From positions 1 through 7,980 of the forward strand of contig JAAZLA010000049.1 in NCBI GenBank assembly GCA_012799545.1: a stretch of 7,980 bases of DNA, written 5' to 3'. The notes beneath the pieces were generated by a model. It was not told where the DNA came from and ran no database searches. It was given only the letters and a program-made list of their open reading frames with translations. Below are positions 6,336 through 7,980 of this stretch, piece after piece. The position numbers and the translations under genes are program-made. Numbering within the stretch: position 1 is the first letter of the stretch; the number at the start of each line of letters is the position of its first letter. This DNA is from Treponema sp. Lineage in GTDB: Bacteria; Spirochaetota; Spirochaetia; Treponematales; Treponemataceae.

Positions 6336-6353
6336 TTTACCAAGAAAGCTTTA
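6311..6353 (-). repeat. 10-bp inverted repeat flanking the -35 box, candidate operator
   Basis: TAAAGCTTTC (6311-6320) and GAAAGCTTTA (6344-6353) are perfect inverted copies 23 bases apart. Each contains the palindrome AAAGCTTT, with centres 33 bases apart, close to three helix turns. The inner copy overlaps the last two bases of the -10 box and runs into the spacer. The outer copy lies upstream of -35 and covers the stop codon of the EamA gene. The position suits a regulator that binds as a dimer of dimers. A transcriptional terminator is less likely, because the loop is long and no U-run follows. Confidence 0.5.
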
Positions 6354-7232
6354 AGTCTTTGGTAGTGATTTTTTTTGTGAAAGCAAGATGGCGACAAATA
6401 CAAGAAGGGCCCCGAAAGCCATGCGTAGGGATAGGATTTCGCCCAAGATAAGCCAAGCAAAAAAGACGCCAAATACCGCTTCTAAAGACATTATAAGAGA
6501 GGCTGTCCCTGGTGGCACAAATTTTTGGCAAAGTGTTTGTAAGAAAAAAGCAAGCATCGTGCAAAAAATCCCCAAGAAGAGCATCGACCAAATCGTTGCA
6601 GGGGCTTGAATTGCAAGCAAGGGAAAGGCTCCGTCGTAAAAGGGAGCAAGGAGCCAAGAAAAAACTGTTACGAAGAAAATCTGCACAAGGTTTAAGAGTA
6701 TGGGGTCATCATCTTTTGTAAAAAGCGCAATAAAAACCATGTGAAAGGCATAGGAAATACCGCATAAAAGCGTGAGAATGTCGCCCTTGTTGACACTTAA
6801 ATCATCTTGTAAGGAAAGAAGGGCAATGCCGAGTAGTCCGACAAAGGCGGGGATAATAGAAAAAAAACCTGGCTTGTGTTTTGTAAAAAACCAATAAATA
6901 AAAGGTACAAAGATAACATAGGTAGTTGTTATAAAGGCATTTTTTCCTGCGCTTGTGTACACAACTCCAATCGTTTGTAAAGCATAACCGAGAGCAAGAA
7001 AAATGCCTAAAACAAAACCTTTCTTTAGTGTTTCCTTTGTTATGGCACTTAGTTTTTTTGGGAAAACGAGAAGCAGTGCAAGCGAGGCTATACTAAAACG
7101 AAAGGCCATCATATACACAGGAGGAACGAGGTCGAGGCTATTTTTTACAACAGCAAAAGACAGTCCCCACAACAGAGTTACAAGCATTAAGCCCAAAGAT
7201 GCAAGAAGTGTTTTTGCCTCAACCTGTTCCAT
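6351..7232 (-). CDS. EamA/DMT-superfamily transporter
   Basis: The 293-residue inner-membrane protein has about ten hydrophobic segments in two EamA halves (about 10-141 and 150-287), the classic length and layout of drug/metabolite transporters. Visible family features are LWGLSFAVVKNSLDLVPP in TM1, RFSIASLALL in TM2, GKNAFITTTYVIFVPFI in the first half, and GTASLIMSLEAVFGVFFAWLILGE in the second, which is the most conserved part. Members move metabolites or amino acids, often outwards; the substrate here is unknown. ATG 7232 starts three bases after the glycogen phosphorylase stop, in the same frame and with no clear Shine-Dalgarno sequence, so translation is probably coupled. The stop codon lies inside the inverted repeat ahead of the amino acid importer. 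It is co-directional with the importer and may share transcripts with it by read-through, though the importer has its own promoter. Confidence 0.9.
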   Translation of the reverse strand: MEQVEAKTLLASLGLMLVTLLWGLSFAVVKNSLDLVPPVYMMAFRFSIASLALLLVFPKKLSAITKETLKKGFVLGIFLALGYALQTIGVVYTSAGKNAFITTTYVIFVPFIYWFFTKHKPGFFSIIPAFVGLLGIALLSLQDDLSVNKGDILTLLCGISYAFHMVFIALFTKDDDPILLNLVQIFFVTVFSWLLAPFYDGAFPLLAIQAPATIWSMLFLGIFCTMLAFFLQTLCQKFVPPGTASLIMSLEAVFGVFFAWLILGEILSLRMAFGALLVFVAILLSQKKSLPKT

Positions 7233-7235
7233 GTT

Positions 7236-7980
7236 TTATTTAACCAAGAGTTTTTCTATTTTCCAAATATCCGAGACATAATCTTCTATAGTTCTATCTG
7301 AAGAAAACTTTCCACTTCGTGCAATATTAAGCAAGGCTTTTTTCGCCCAGCCTTTTTGATCCTGGTATGCTTCTAAAACTTTTTCATGTGCTTTTGCATA
7401 GGCTTCAAAATCTGCGAGCACATAATAGACATCACTTCGTTGCCCATCAACACCCCAGAGTAAAGAATCGTGAAGTTCTTTGAAAAGATGATTAGTAGGG
7501 TCATAAGTTCCGTCAATAAGTTGATCTACAACTTTTGCAAGCTCTGGATTAGAGTCAAGATAGCGTTGTGGTTGGTAACTATGCTCTTTTTCAATGGCGT
7601 GAATTTCATCTGCGGTAAGCCCAAAGATAAAAGCATTTTCATCACCTGCTTCTTCGACAATTTCAATGTTTGCACCATCCAAAGTACCAATAGTAAGCGC
7701 ACCATTCATCATAAACTTCATGTTACCCGTTCCACTTGCTTCTTTTCCTGCAGTAGAAATTTGCTCAGACACATCGGAGGCAGGGAAAAGTTTTTCTGCT
7801 AAACTGACTCGATAGTTTTCGATAAAAACAACACGAAGAAGCCCCTTCACTCGTTTGTCATTATTTATTCTTTCTGCAACTGTTGTTATCAACTTGATAA
7901 TTGTCTTTGCTCTTCGATACCCTGATGCAGCCTTTGCACCAAAGATAAAAGTTCTTGGCAAGGGTTTATAGCTTTCGTCT
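7236..7980 (-). CDS. glgP: Glycogen/starch phosphorylase, C-terminal part (5' end outside window)
   Basis: The visible 247 residues are the C-terminal third of a GT35 phosphorylase (usually about 800-850 residues). This enzyme releases glucose 1-phosphate from glycogen or maltodextrins in the cytoplasm, using pyridoxal phosphate. The frame runs open to the window edge and begins YKPLPRTFIFGAKAASGY. The PLP site is unmistakable: SEQISTAGKEASGTGNMKF, with the Schiff-base lysine codon at 7716-7718, then MNGALTIGTLDGANIEIVEE. The C-terminal helices (SLLWGVDGQRSDVYYVLADF, WAKKALLNIARSGKFSSDRT) are also normal for the family. The TAA at 7236-7238 ends the protein at the usual place, so the 3' end is complete. 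The gene lies directly before the EamA transporter. No disruption is seen in this part. Confidence 0.97.
   Translation of the reverse strand, partial: DESYKPLPRTFIFGAKAASGYRRAKTIIKLITTVAERINNDKRVKGLLRVVFIENYRVSLAEKLFPASDVSEQISTAGKEASGTGNMKFMMNGALTIGTLDGANIEIVEEAGDENAFIFGLTADEIHAIEKEHSYQPQRYLDSNPELAKVVDQLIDGTYDPTNHLFKELHDSLLWGVDGQRSDVYYVLADFEAYAKAHEKVLEAYQDQKGWAKKALLNIARSGKFSSDRTIEDYVSDIWKIEKLLVK

Noticed and set aside
7470..7802. Open frame of 110 codons opposite glycogen phosphorylase.
   Set aside because: It is antisense to well-conserved phosphorylase sequence including the PLP site.

Overview
The window looks like chromosomal DNA of a spirochaete, most likely a host-associated Treponema. 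This is inferred from three things: an Ig-like/OmpL47-type repeat protein at the left edge, a lipoprotein-type solute-binding protein, and moderately AT-rich coding sequence with many TTT/AAA codons. It is not proven by any marker gene. I found no tRNA, rRNA, CRISPR array, insertion sequence or phage gene. The DNA is tightly packed and reads as core metabolic and transport sequence.

Left part, plus strand (1-3376). The end of a repeat-domain exported protein overlaps by 8 bases the TTG-started gene for a 548-residue family II inorganic pyrophosphatase. That enzyme carries a regulatory CBS-DRTGG-CBS insert. A 12-TM major facilitator transporter of the fucose/glucose-permease-like group follows after 51 bases. 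Its start has no visible Shine-Dalgarno sequence.

Right part, minus strand (7980 down to 3390). In transcription order it holds: the C-terminal third of glycogen phosphorylase; an EamA/DMT-type 10-TM transporter starting 3 bases after the phosphorylase stop; a 74-base gap with a strong sigma70-like promoter inside a 10-bp inverted repeat; a complete polar amino acid ABC importer (lipoprotein binding protein, permease, ATPase); and, 19 bases behind the ATPase, a short prepilin-peptidase-like (A24) membrane protease. The two gene blocks converge between 3376 and 3390.

The importer should work as one unit: the lipoprotein captures an amino acid, the permease (probably a homodimer) passes it, and the ATPase drives uptake. 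A perfect 9-bp hairpin between the binding-protein and permease genes probably sets the excess of binding protein over membrane parts. I see no wholly new system. The best candidates for follow-up are the promoter/inverted-repeat module at 6307-6353, the intercistronic hairpin at 5430-5450, the stop-coupled TTG start at 479, and the A24 peptidase with a Gly-to-Ala change in its GxGD motif placed in an amino acid transport operon.
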